The position numbers were made by a program, and so were the translations under genes. The notes beneath the pieces are model-generated. The model was not told the DNA's origin, searched no databases, and worked only from the letters and a program-made list of their open reading frames with translations. Positions 9,243 to 17,716 of a stretch of DNA of 64,000 nt are shown piece by piece. This stretch comes from Streptomyces sp. CMB-StM0423 (lineage in GTDB: Bacteria > Actinomycetota > Actinomycetes > Streptomycetales > Streptomycetaceae), in contig NZ_CP025407.1 of assembly GCF_002847285.1 (NCBI RefSeq), forward strand, positions 806,001-870,000, given 5' to 3'. Every line of letters starts with the position of its first letter. The first letter of the stretch is position 1.

Positions 9243-9854
9243 CTACGGGCCGGGCGGCGTCGCCAGCACCGCCAGCACCGACTTCGTGACCACGTCGGAG
9301 AGCTCGTCCGGCGCCATCTCCAGCCGGCCGGCGCGGACCTCCTCCGCGGCGCCGTGCAGGATGTGCTGCACCACGCCGACGAGCCAGGCGGTCGGCATGT
9401 CGGTGCGGAAGACGCCCTGGTCCCGGCCGCGGCGGACGAGTTCGTCGACGCGCGCCGCCGGGCCCGCGTGCAGTTCGCGCACCCGGCCCGCGGGCAGCAC
9501 GCCCTGGGCGGCGGTCAGCAGCGCCGCGGACTCCGCGACCAGTGCCCAGCTCGACACCAGCAGCCGGAGCATCGCCTCGTACGCGTCGCCCCCCAGATCC
9601 ACCGCCGCCAGCGTCCGGTCGCCGTCCTCCACCGCGTCCCTGAGCGCCGCGTCGACCAGGTCGGCGCGGGTCTTGAAGTGCCCGTAGAGCGTCATCCGGC
9701 CCACGCCCGCGGCCTTCGCGATGTCGTCGGTGGTCGCGGCGGGATCGGAGCGCAGCTCCTCCCGGGCGGCGGCGACGATGCGGGCGATGCTGCGTTCGGC
9801 GTCGGCCCGGCGGCGCGGGCGCGCGGCAGCCCGTGAGCGGGGGGAGGCGGTCAT
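9243..9854 (-). CDS. TetR-family transcriptional regulator
   Basis: A 203-residue repressor. The N-terminal TetR helix-turn-helix reads ATTDDIAKAAGVGRMTLYGHFKTRADLVDAAL (residues ~35-65) and the rest is a ligand-binding helical domain. It is divergent from the MFS exporter gene, and the 92-bp gap carries a perfect inverted repeat, so it very likely represses the exporter and itself until a drug-like ligand binds. ATG 9854 was chosen as the first start before the basic N-terminus; the longer frame up to 9944 would cover the operator. Confidence 0.92.
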   Translation of the reverse strand: MTASPRSRAAARPRRRADAERSIARIVAAAREELRSDPAATTDDIAKAAGVGRMTLYGHFKTRADLVDAALRDAVEDGDRTLAAVDLGGDAYEAMLRLLVSSWALVAESAALLTAAQGVLPAGRVRELHAGPAARVDELVRRGRDQGVFRTDMPTAWLVGVVQHILHGAAEEVRAGRLEMAPDELSDVVTKSVLAVLATPPGP

Positions 9855-9909
9855 GCGGGCCAGCTTAACTCGTACGGGAATGTTTGCGTTACAGTCCCCG
9901 GTGAGAAAA

Positions 9910-9929
9910 CTCGTACGCCAACGTACGAG
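9910..9929. promoter_or_regulatory. TetR operator (8-bp inverted repeat)
   Basis: Perfect arms CTCGTACG and CGTACGAG separated by CCAA, lying 17 bp before the MFS start. An extra half-site CTCGTACG is at 9869-9876, next to the tetR start. The position between divergent tetR and efflux genes makes it the probable operator. Confidence 0.75.
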
Positions 9930-9946
9930 ATACCAGGAGGGCACTG

Positions 9947-11356
9947 ATGACTTCGCACGAGGCCGGGCACACGACCAAGGAAGGGCGCCACCCCGCCCGC
10001 TGGCGCATCCTCGGGTTCCTCGGGGTCGCCCAGCTCATGCTGATCCTCGACGTCACCGTGGTGGCCATCGCGCTCCCGCACATCGGGTCCGACCTCGGGC
10101 TCGGCCGCGCGGCGCTGACCTGGACGGTCAGCGCGTACACGCTGACGTTCGGCGGGCTGATGCTGCTCGGCGGGCGGATCGCGGACCTGATCGGCCCGAA
10201 GCGGGTGGTCCTCGCCGGGCTGCTGGTCTTCACCGCGGCGTCCCTGACCACCGGGCTCGCCGAGTCCGGCGGCACGCTCGTCGCCGGGCGCATTGCGCAG
10301 GGCGTCGGGGCGGCGCTGCTGTCGCCCGCGGCGCTGTCGCTCGTGGTCACGCTCTTCGAGGGCGAGGAGCGCAACAAGGCCCTGGGCATCTGGTCCGCGC
10401 TCGGCGGCGGCGGCGCGGCGCTCGGCGTCCTCCTCGGCGGGCTGCTGACCGCGGGCCCGGGCTGGCCGTGGGTCTTCTACGTCAACGTGCCCATCGGGCT
10501 CGTCATCGTCGCCGTGCTCGCCGTGCTGCTGCCGGCCCGCCCCGCGCCCGCGGAGCGGTCGCGGGTGGACCTGCTCGGCGCGGCCCTGGTGACGGCCTCG
10601 ACGGCGACGCTGATCTACGGGCTCATCGACGCCGGCGAACGCGGCTGGCTCACCGCCCGCACCGCCGGGCTCGTCCTGCTCGCCGCCGTCGGCTACCTGC
10701 TGTTCACCGGCTGGCAGCGGCGCGCGCGCAGCCCGCTGATGGACGTGCGGCTGCTGGCCCGGCGGCCGGTGGCCACGGGCGCGTTCCTCATCCTGATGGC
10801 GACGGCGCTGATGGTGGCCGTGTTCTTCCTGGGCACGTTCTACTACCAGCACGCCCGCGGCTACGGGGCGCTGCGCACCGGGCTGCTCTTCCTGCCCGTC
10901 GCGTTCGCGGCGATGCTGGGGGCGGACCTCACGGGCCGGCTGATCGGCCGGACGGGCGCGCGGACGCCCGCCATCGCCGCGCTGACCGCCGCGGCGGCCG
11001 GGCTGGCGGTGCCCGCGATCTCGATGCGGCCGGTGACGGTCGCGATCGGGGTGACGGTCGCGGCGCTGGGCACGGGCGCGATGTTCGTGGTCGCCTCGGC
11101 GACGGCGCTGGGACGGGTGGCGCCGCACGAGGCGGGGATCGCCTCCGGCATCGTGAGCACCTTCCACGAGTTCGGCGCCTCGCTGGGCGCCGCGGTGGTC
11201 TCCAGCGTCGCGGCGGCGAGCCTCGTCGGCAGCACGCTGGAGGGGTTCACGGAGGCGTTCACGGTGGTGGCCGTCGCGGCGGCGGTGTCGGCGGCGGTCG
11301 CGGGGGCGCTGACCCCGGGGCGGACGGCACCGGAGGCCGCGGAGCAGGCGGCCTGA
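9947..11356 (+). CDS. MFS drug exporter, DHA2 (14-TMS) type
   Basis: A 469-residue major facilitator protein. The DHA2 signatures are visible: LDVTVVAIALPHIGSDLG in helix 1, LGGRIADLIGPKRV in the first cytoplasmic loop and GVGAALLSPAALSLV. It probably has 14 membrane helices. Proton-driven export of drugs or metabolites is the family role. The ATG has AGGAGG upstream. It is under the divergent TetR gene. It lies 40 kb from the phenazine genes, so a link to phenazine export is not supported. Confidence 0.93.
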   Translation: MTSHEAGHTTKEGRHPARWRILGFLGVAQLMLILDVTVVAIALPHIGSDLGLGRAALTWTVSAYTLTFGGLMLLGGRIADLIGPKRVVLAGLLVFTAASLTTGLAESGGTLVAGRIAQGVGAALLSPAALSLVVTLFEGEERNKALGIWSALGGGGAALGVLLGGLLTAGPGWPWVFYVNVPIGLVIVAVLAVLLPARPAPAERSRVDLLGAALVTASTATLIYGLIDAGERGWLTARTAGLVLLAAVGYLLFTGWQRRARSPLMDVRLLARRPVATGAFLILMATALMVAVFFLGTFYYQHARGYGALRTGLLFLPVAFAAMLGADLTGRLIGRTGARTPAIAALTAAAAGLAVPAISMRPVTVAIGVTVAALGTGAMFVVASATALGRVAPHEAGIASGIVSTFHEFGASLGAAVVSSVAAASLVGSTLEGFTEAFTVVAVAAAVSAAVAGALTPGRTAPEAAEQAA

Positions 11357-11487
11357 GCGGGCGGCCCTGAGCCGGCTGCCGGAGAACGGGGGGCGGCGGG
11401 GGCGGCCATCGGGCCGTACCCCGCCGGTCTCCCGGCCGGGGGCACCCGGTCGGGCGGTTCACCGGCCGGCTCGCGCCCGGCGCGGCG

Positions 11488-12153
11488 TCAGGGTTCGATC
11501 AGGCCCGCGCGGATCGCGTACCGGGTCAGCTCCAGGCGGTCGCGCAGGCCCAGCTTCTGCAGCAGGTTGGCCCGGTGCCGCTCCACCGTCTTGGCGCTGA
11601 TGACCAGCAGGTCCCCGATCTCCTTCGAGGTGTGCCCCTCGGCGACGAGCTTCAGGATCTCCTCCTCCCGCTCCGTGATCGGCCGGGCCGGCAGCGGGTC
11701 GCCCTGGCGGGCGCGGTCGAGGTAGCGGCGGATGAGCGCCGTCTCGGCGCCCGGGTAGATGAACGGCTCGTCGCGCAGCGCGGCCCGGCACGCCTCGACG
11801 AGGTCCCGGTCGGCGACGGACTTCGGCACGTAGCCCGCGGCACCGGCCTTCAGCGCCTCGAAGAAGTACTGCTCGTTGTCGTGCATCGTCAGGATGAGTA
11901 TCCGCAGCCCCGGCCGTACCCGGCACAGCTCCCGCGCCGCCTGCAGCCCGGTCAGCCGGGGCATCGCGACGTCCAGGATCGCCAGGTCCAGGTCCACCGT
12001 CGGGTCCCGGGCGAGCACGACGGCCTCGGCGCCGTCGCCCGCCTCCGCGGCGACGGTCAGGTCGGGTTCCGCGTCGAGGATGAGCCGGATCCCGCGGCGT
12101 ACGAGGGCGTGGTCGTCGGCGAGCAGGACGCGGGCCTTGACCGCTCGGTTCAT
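11488..12153 (-). CDS. NarL/FixJ-type response regulator
   Basis: A 221-residue two-domain regulator. The receiver domain has the acidic pair (LLADDHALVRRG), the phospho-acceptor Asp in LAILDVAMPRLTG, Thr in ILILTMHDNE and Lys in GYVPKSV. The C-terminal LuxR HTH reads EREEEILKLVAEGHTSKEIG followed by ISAKTVERHRANLLQKLG. No kinase gene is adjacent; the NarL-type kinase at 6636-7634 is a plausible partner. ATG 12153 starts just before the receiver domain; longer starts add low-complexity sequence. Confidence 0.92.
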   Translation of the reverse strand: MNRAVKARVLLADDHALVRRGIRLILDAEPDLTVAAEAGDGAEAVVLARDPTVDLDLAILDVAMPRLTGLQAARELCRVRPGLRILILTMHDNEQYFFEALKAGAAGYVPKSVADRDLVEACRAALRDEPFIYPGAETALIRRYLDRARQGDPLPARPITEREEEILKLVAEGHTSKEIGDLLVISAKTVERHRANLLQKLGLRDRLELTRYAIRAGLIEP

Positions 12154-12293
12154 TCGCGGGTTCCCTGGGGACGGTGGACGCAGCGGGCGGGACCGGGCCT
12201 GCCCGGGGCTGCGACCGGCGGAGAAGACGACTGTCCCGGCACTGATGGTGGCCCGGCAGGGGCCCGGCTGTCCATCCGTGCTGACACCCATGT

Positions 12294-12311
12294 TCCCGCC
12301 GTACGACGGGA
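12294..12311. promoter_or_regulatory. Imperfect palindrome in the divergent RR/antiporter gap
   Basis: TCCCGCCGTACGACGGGA is an 18-bp near-palindrome with one mismatched pair, in the 256-bp gap between the response-regulator gene and the antiporter operon. It could be a regulator site for either gene. Nothing else distinctive was seen in this gap. Confidence 0.35.
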
Positions 12312-12409
12312 TGGCACGATATCCGCTGCGCCGCGCGGGGGGATCGGCTGCCCGAATCCCGGGGCCGCGGACGCGCGACAATCAGCGGAAGTCGGAAAGG
12401 GGACGGGCC

Positions 12410-12898
12410 GTGCCTGCTCCAAGGATGAGCACCACGCCACTGCCGGGCATCGGCGTGAAGTACGACCTCACCACTCGTGCGCAGAAGAAGCACCTGTCGG
12501 TGATCGCGCACCGGGACGGCACCCGGTCGATCAACGTCTACCGCTCCGACGACCCGGACGCCTGCATGCAGTCGCTGCATCTGAACGGCGCCGAGACGGC
12601 GGCGCTCATCGACGCGCTCATGCCCTCGCACCACAGCCCCAACCTGCTGCACACCACCGACCTGGGGCTGGTCGCCGAGCGCGTCGAGCTGTCGGGCACG
12701 TCGTACTGGAACGGCCGGGTGCTGGGCGAGACGCGGATCCGTACCGAGACGGGCGCGTCGATCGTGGCCGTCCTGCGGCGCGCGGAGGCCATCCCCTCCC
12801 CCACCCCCGACTTCCGGTTCGCCGGCGGCGACACGCTCATCGTGATCGGCACCCGCGAGGGCATCGAGGCGGCCGCGGCGCTGCTCGGGCGGGAGTGA
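12410..12898 (+). CDS. TrkA-C domain protein, KhtT-like antiporter regulator
   Basis: A cytosolic protein of 162 residues, from GTG 12410 (GGAAAGGGG upstream) or 157 from ATG 12425. Its C-terminal half is a TrkA_C/RCK_C domain (residues ~85-160, ending GGDTLIVIGTREGIEAAAALL), which gates cation transport by binding a small ligand or cation. It sits 4 bp before the antiporter gene. The pair matches the B. subtilis KhtT-KhtU organisation, where KhtT regulates the K+/H+ antiporter. The N-terminal half is less conserved. Ligand unknown. Confidence 0.82.
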   Translation: MPAPRMSTTPLPGIGVKYDLTTRAQKKHLSVIAHRDGTRSINVYRSDDPDACMQSLHLNGAETAALIDALMPSHHSPNLLHTTDLGLVAERVELSGTSYWNGRVLGETRIRTETGASIVAVLRRAEAIPSPTPDFRFAGGDTLIVIGTREGIEAAAALLGRE

Positions 12899-12902
12899 GC
12901 GC

Positions 12903-14297
12903 TTGCACTCCTACGCGGTTTTCCTCATCGAGTTCGGTGCGATCATCCTCGGGCTCGGCCTGCTCGGGCGGTTCGCGGGCCGCTTCCAGTTCTCCCCCAT
13001 CCCGCTGTACCTGCTGGCCGGGCTCGCCTTCGGCGAGGGCGGGCTGCTGCCGCTGGGCGCCAGCGAGGACTTCGTGGCGATCGGCGCCGAGATCGGCGTC
13101 ATCCTGCTGCTGCTCATGCTGGGCCTGGAGTACACGGCCAGCGACCTGGTCTCGAACCTCAAGACCCAGTACCCCGCCGGGGTCGTCGACTTCACGTTCA
13201 ACGCCCTGCCGGGCGCGGTCATGGCGCTGCTCCTGGGCTGGGGCGGCGTCGCCGCCGTGGTGCTGGCCGGCGTCACCTGGATCTCCTCCTCCGGCGTCAT
13301 CGCCAAGGTCCTCGGCGACCTCGGCCGGCTCGGCAACCGCGAGACCCCGGTGATCCTCAGCGTGCTGGTCCTGGAGGACCTGGCGATGGCGGTGTACCTG
13401 CCGATCGTCACCGCGCTGGTCGCCGGCGTCGGCATCGCGCAGGGCAGCGCCACGCTGGCCATCGCCCTCGGGGTGGCGGGCGCGGTGCTGTTCATCGCCG
13501 TCCGCTACGGGCGGCTGATCTCCCGCTTCGTCTCCAGCGACGACCCCGAGAAGCTGCTGCTCGTCGTCCTCGGGCTGACGCTGCTGGTCGCCGGGCTCGC
13601 GCAGCAGCTCCAGGTGTCGGCGGCGGTGGGCGCGTTCCTGGTGGGCATCGCCCTGTCGGGCGAGGTCGCGGAGGGCGCGCACAACCTGCTCAGTCCGCTG
13701 CGGGATCTCTTCGCCGCGGTGTTCTTCGTCTTCTTCGGCCTGCACACCGACCCCCAGTCGATCCCGCCGGTGATCCTGCCGGCGCTGGCGCTGGCGGTCG
13801 TGACGGCGCTGACGAAGATCGCCACGGGGCACTGGGCGGCGAAACGCGCCGGGATCTCGGCGAAGGGCCGCTGGCGGGCGGGCGGCACGCTGGTCGCGCG
13901 CGGCGAGTTCTCCATCGTCATCGCGGGGATCGCGGTCACCGCCGGGATCGAGCCGGAGCTGGGGCCGCTGGCGACGGCGTACGTGCTGGTGCTGGTGATC
14001 GTCGGACCGCTGGCGGCGCGGTACACGGAGCCAGTCGCGCTGCGGGTGACGGCGTGGCGCGAGGAACGGCACGCCGAGCGGGAGGCGCTGGCCGCGGAGC
14101 GCGCGGCGGCTGCCGCCGAGGCGGACGCAAAGGCGGCGGCGGACGCGGAGGCGGACGCCGGGGCGGACCGCGCCGGGGACGGCGAAGCGCTCGCGGAGGC
14201 CGGTGCGGCCGAGGTGCCGCGGCTGCCGGCTCAGCGGGGCGGGACGGCGCCGGCGCCGGCGGAGGATGAGCGTTCGCCGGGCAGCGGCGGCGTGTAG
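12903..14297 (+). CDS. CPA2-family K+/H+ antiporter, KhtU-like
   Basis: A 464-residue membrane protein starting with TTG, 4 bp after the KhtT-like gene. The CPA2 fold is clear: LAGLAFGEGGLLPLG, LLLLMLGLEYTASDL, the discontinuous helix WISSSGVIAKVL with Gly-rich unwound region, LVLEDLAMAVYLPI and the C-terminal RGEFSIVIAG motif. It exchanges cytosolic K+ (or Na+) for protons. The C-terminal ~75 residues are an Ala/Glu/Asp-rich, probably disordered tail whose last 67 bases overlap the convergent phosphatase gene. A shorter tail would remove the overlap, but no earlier stop exists. Confidence 0.88.
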   Translation: MHSYAVFLIEFGAIILGLGLLGRFAGRFQFSPIPLYLLAGLAFGEGGLLPLGASEDFVAIGAEIGVILLLLMLGLEYTASDLVSNLKTQYPAGVVDFTFNALPGAVMALLLGWGGVAAVVLAGVTWISSSGVIAKVLGDLGRLGNRETPVILSVLVLEDLAMAVYLPIVTALVAGVGIAQGSATLAIALGVAGAVLFIAVRYGRLISRFVSSDDPEKLLLVVLGLTLLVAGLAQQLQVSAAVGAFLVGIALSGEVAEGAHNLLSPLRDLFAAVFFVFFGLHTDPQSIPPVILPALALAVVTALTKIATGHWAAKRAGISAKGRWRAGGTLVARGEFSIVIAGIAVTAGIEPELGPLATAYVLVLVIVGPLAARYTEPVALRVTAWREERHAEREALAAERAAAAAEADAKAAADAEADAGADRAGDGEALAEAGAAEVPRLPAQRGGTAPAPAEDERSPGSGGV

Positions 14298-15451
14298 CGC
14301 AGCAGGACGAGCGCGGAGTCGTCGTCCAGTTCGCCGCCGCAGTAGACGCGCATGTCGGCGTTGAGCGCGGCGAGCACCTCGGCGGGCGGGTCGTCCGGGC
14401 CGAGGCAGGCGGCGTAGCGCGGGGCCAGCGGGTAGAACTCGCCGGCGGCGTTGCGGGCCTCCAGGGCGCCGTCGGTGACCAGGAGCAGTTCGTCGCCGGG
14501 GGCGAGGATCAGCTCGGTGGTCCGCGCGGGGGTGCCGCCGGGGGCGCCGGCGAGGGGGTCGATGGCGGGGTCGGTGGCGGAGACGACGCCGGAGTCTCCG
14601 GGGCCGCCGGCTGCTCCGTACTCGCCGCCTCCGCGGTCCTCCGGGGCGGGGTCCCGCAGCAGGCCGAGGCCGATCGGGGGGTGTGCGGCGACGGGGGCCT
14701 CGCGCACCTCGCCGGCGACGTTGCGTACCAGCGGCGGGGGATGCCCGTACGACAGGAGGGTGCAGCGGCCCCCCGTGGTGACCTCGACGAGCAGCACGGT
14801 GACGAAGTCCTCGGGACCCGCCTCGCGCAGCACGCTGTACTCCATCCGGTGGGCGATCAGCGGCAGGTTCCGCTCGTCGTGCCCGACGGCGCGGAAGACA
14901 CCGAGCGCGCCGCCGCTGATGCGCACGGCGGGCAGCCCCTTGCCGCGTACGTCGCCGATCACGGCGCGCAGCCCGGAGCCGGTGTCCACGACGTCGTACA
15001 GGTCGCCGCCGACCTGCGCGTCGTGCGCGGCGGACGCGTAGGTCGCGGCGACGTCGAAGGGCCCCACGCGGTGCGGCGGCACCGGCAGCAGCGCCCGCTG
15101 CACCACGTCCGCGATCCGCTGCGCCCGCGCGAGCCGCGTCTCGCGGTCGACACGCACCGCCTGGAGGACGAGCCCGAGCCCGGTGGCGCCGACGACGGCG
15201 ATGAACCGGGCGAAGAACCGGGCCTGCCCGGCGTCGTGGTTGTACCAGCTCAGCAGCGCGGCCAGCACCACCCCGACCGCCCCGGCGGCGACGACGGCCC
15301 GCCGCCCGCCGTTCACCGCGACGAGCACGGGGAGGATGGAGAACAGGGCCCCGAGCGACTGGCCCCGGGCGGTCACGAGGTCGGCGAACGTGATGACGAC
15401 GAAGAGCGCCGCCACGAACCACCGGGACGAAACGAACGTGGCGACGGACAT
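14231..15451 (-). CDS. SpoIIE/PP2C-type serine phosphatase, membrane-bound
   Basis: A 406-residue protein. The N-terminal ~120 residues hold three to four membrane helices (FVAALFVVITFADLV, AVVAAGAVGVVLAALLSW, FIAVVGATGLGLVLQAV). The C-terminal SpoIIE/RsbU phosphatase domain has VGGDLYDVVDTGSGLRAVIGD with metal-binding Asp residues, SYGHPPPLV, GDELLLVTDGALEARN and LDDDSALVLLRY. Such proteins dephosphorylate anti-sigma-factor antagonists in partner-switching pathways; no partner is nearby. A ~45-residue Gly/Pro/Asp insert precedes the motif TTELILAPGDELLLVTDG. ATG 15451 sits directly after GGGGAG, an unusually short spacing. Confidence 0.88.
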   Translation of the reverse strand: MSVATFVSSRWFVAALFVVITFADLVTARGQSLGALFSILPVLVAVNGGRRAVVAAGAVGVVLAALLSWYNHDAGQARFFARFIAVVGATGLGLVLQAVRVDRETRLARAQRIADVVQRALLPVPPHRVGPFDVAATYASAAHDAQVGGDLYDVVDTGSGLRAVIGDVRGKGLPAVRISGGALGVFRAVGHDERNLPLIAHRMEYSVLREAGPEDFVTVLLVEVTTGGRCTLLSYGHPPPLVRNVAGEVREAPVAAHPPIGLGLLRDPAPEDRGGGEYGAAGGPGDSGVVSATDPAIDPLAGAPGGTPARTTELILAPGDELLLVTDGALEARNAAGEFYPLAPRYAACLGPDDPPAEVLAALNADMRVYCGGELDDDSALVLLRYTPPLPGERSSSAGAGAVPPR

Positions 15452-15605
15452 CTCCCCAGCATGCGCGGCGGAGCCCCACCCGCGGGAACGGCCCGCCGGG
15501 AGGTACCCCCAGCGGCGGGCGCGGCGGCGGCCGGCAGACCGCGGAACGGAGCCCGCCCGGCCGCCGGCCGGGCGAAGGACCGGCGGGGACGGGCGCGTCG
15601 GGCAG

Positions 15606-17315
15606 TCACTCCGGTGGGCGAGGGGCGCCCGCGTCCAGGTGCAGGCGGGTGCCGGTGAAGCGGGCGCGCATGCGGCGGTCGTGGGTGACCACGACCAGCG
15701 CGCCCGCGTAGTCCGCGAGTGCCTGCTCCAGTTCCTCGACGAGCGCCGGCGACAGGTGGTTCGTCGGCTCGTCCAGGAGCAGCAGGTCGACCGGCTCGGC
15801 GACGAGCCGGGCGAGGTCGATGCGGCGGCGCTGCCCGTACGACAGCTCCCCCGCCCGCAGCCGCAGGTCCGCCGGGCGGAACAGGCCGTACGACAGGAGT
15901 TGCGCGGCGTGCTCGTCCGGGGTGCCGGGGCGGCCGGCGGCGAACGCCCGCAGCACCGTGGCGCCGGGCGGCCACGCGGTCTCCTCCTGCCGCAGGTGCC
16001 CCACCCTGCCGGGCACCCGCACCGTGCCCGAGTCCGGCGGCAGCTCACCGGCCAGCACCCGCAGGAGGGTGGTCTTCCCGGCCCCGTTGGGCCCGGTGAC
16101 GAGCAGCCGCCCGGCGGCCCCCAGTTGCAGCGAGGGCAGCCGCAGCCGGTCCCCGACGACGACGTCCGCCAGTTCGGCGGCGGGTACCTCCGCCGCCGGT
16201 TCCGGGCCGGCCGGGGCGCCGCCCCCGTCCGCGACGGCCGCGCCGTCACCGGCGGGCGGCGCCGCGCCGGGGCCGCCGGACTCCAGCCGGGCGCGGAACA
16301 CCAGCGGCTGCGGCGGGGGCGGGGCCGGGCTCGCGGTGAGGCGGGCCACCCGCTCCTTCGCGTTGCGGATGCGGACCGCCGCACCGTGGGTTCTGCTGCG
16401 GGTGCGGAACGCGCCGTGGCCGAAGACCGCGAGCGGCTGGGACCGCGGGATCGCCGCGAGGCGGGTCGCGGCGGACTCGGCGAGGCGGCGGTTGCGGGCG
16501 AGTTCCGCGTGCCACTCCTCGTACTCGCGCAGCAGGCGGGCGCGTTCCGCGGCCTTCGCGGTGAGATAGCCGTCGTAGCCGTCGCCGTAGCGGGTGACCC
16601 GGCCGCCGTCGACCTCCAGGACAGTCGTCGTCAGCCGCTCCAGGAACAGCCGGTCATGGGTGACCGCGACGACCGTGCCGCGGTGGGCACGCAGGTGGTC
16701 CTCCAGCCAGGCGACCGCGCGGTCGTCCAGGTCGTTGGTCGGCTCGTCGAGCAGCAGGACCTCCGGGCGGGCCGCCAGGGTCGCGGCCAGCGCGAGCCGC
16801 GAGCGCTCGCCGCCGGAGAGGGTCCCCAGGCGGCGGTCGCGGGCGAGGGCGGGCAGGCCGAGGCCGGCGAGGGCGGCGCCGACGCGGGTGTCCGCCCGGT
16901 AGCCGTCGCGGGTCTCGTACTCCGCGACGAGCCGCCCGTACGCGGCCAGCGCCGCGTCCAGCGGCGCGCCCTGCGCCGCTCCGGCGAGGCCCGACTCGGC
17001 CCGCCGCAGCTCCGCTTCGAGCGCGCGGAGCTCGGCGAGCGCCGCATCGACCGCGTCCTGGACTGTGGCCTCCGGCGGCAGGTCGAGGCTCTGCGGCAGA
17101 TAGCCGAGGCCACCGGGGGTGGCGAGGGTCGCCTCGCCCGTGTCGGGCTCGGTCCGGCCGGCGAGGAGGCGCAGCAGCGTGGACTTGCCGGAGCCGTTGT
17201 CGCCGATGACGCCGGCCTTCTCGCCGGGGCGGACGGTGAGCGTCACGTCGCCGAGGACGGTGCGCTCGCCGTAGCGCTTGGTGGCGGTGTGGAGGGAGAG
17301 TTGTGCGGTGGTCAT
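15606..17315 (-). CDS. ABC-F family ATP-binding protein
   Basis: 569 residues with two ATP-binding domains and no membrane segments. The Walker A motifs are GDNGSGKST and GPNGAGKTT, the signatures LSGGERSRLALA and LSYGQRRRIDLA, and the Walker B motifs VLLLDEPTNDL and LLLLDEPTNHL. The linker between the domains is long and charged. ABC-F proteins act on ribosomes; the family includes antibiotic-resistance factors (TlrC, OleB, VmlR types) and housekeeping EttA-like factors. The acidic/Gly-rich insert around 16200-16280 is lineage-specific. The 5' region (17316-17520) contains short start-stop frames (for example MGTL then stop at ~17490), as expected for attenuated resistance genes, but this is only suggestive. 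Confidence 0.9.
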   Translation of the reverse strand: MTTAQLSLHTATKRYGERTVLGDVTLTVRPGEKAGVIGDNGSGKSTLLRLLAGRTEPDTGEATLATPGGLGYLPQSLDLPPEATVQDAVDAALAELRALEAELRRAESGLAGAAQGAPLDAALAAYGRLVAEYETRDGYRADTRVGAALAGLGLPALARDRRLGTLSGGERSRLALAATLAARPEVLLLDEPTNDLDDRAVAWLEDHLRAHRGTVVAVTHDRLFLERLTTTVLEVDGGRVTRYGDGYDGYLTAKAAERARLLREYEEWHAELARNRRLAESAATRLAAIPRSQPLAVFGHGAFRTRSRTHGAAVRIRNAKERVARLTASPAPPPPQPLVFRARLESGGPGAAPPAGDGAAVADGGGAPAGPEPAAEVPAAELADVVVGDRLRLPSLQLGAAGRLLVTGPNGAGKTTLLRVLAGELPPDSGTVRVPGRVGHLRQEETAWPPGATVLRAFAAGRPGTPDEHAAQLLSYGLFRPADLRLRAGELSYGQRRRIDLARLVAEPVDLLLLDEPTNHLSPALVEELEQALADYAGALVVVTHDRRMRARFTGTRLHLDAGAPRPPE

Positions 17316-17594
17316 GAGGTGGCTGCCCCTGTTCCCGGCCGTGGCCGTTCGCGACGGATCGAGGACGGGTCCGTGCACGAGGGCGCGCCTCGGCGCCGCG
17401 CGGAAGGGCGGGGAGGCGGGACTCGCGCACGGACGGGCGCGACGACGTGCGGAGCGTGGCTCTACGCGGTCGTGCGCCCGGCGGTGATCACAGCGTTCCC
17501 ATACGCACAACGTACGACAGTCCGCCCCGCCGGGGCAACGGCCATTTCCGGCGCAGACGGGAGCGCCGCGCCCTTGTAGAGTTCACGACGACGC

Positions 17595-17648
17595 CGCGAT
17601 GCCGCTGCGGTGTCCGGCGGTTCCGCCGGACACCGCAGCGGCATCGCG
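17595..17648. repeat. 26-bp perfect inverted repeat, 2-nt centre
   Basis: The arms at 17595-17620 and 17623-17648 are perfectly complementary over 26 bp (core GGTGTCCGGCGG, TT, CCGCCGGACACC). It lies in the 401-bp gap between the divergent ABC-F and lipoprotein genes. Transcribed from either strand it would form a very stable hairpin. A bidirectional terminator between divergent genes would be odd, so attenuation, insulation or a mobile palindrome are alternatives. Apart from promoters, nothing else was recognised in 17316-17716. Confidence 0.85.
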
Positions 17649-17716
17649 TATGGGTGGCCGCGGCACGGCGTTCGGCACGCCGGGCCGGGTGGCCGCGGAG
17701 GGCAGGGGTGGGAGTC

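Noticed and set aside
9207..9244. Weak hairpin (AGCCCGCC...GGCGGGCT) between the secreted-protein and tetR genes
   Set aside because: Eight-bp stem with a 22-base loop in very GC-rich DNA is not convincing enough to list as a terminator.
9947..11356. MFS exporter considered as the phenazine export pump
   Set aside because: It lies 40 kb from the phz genes and has its own TetR control; no sequence link.
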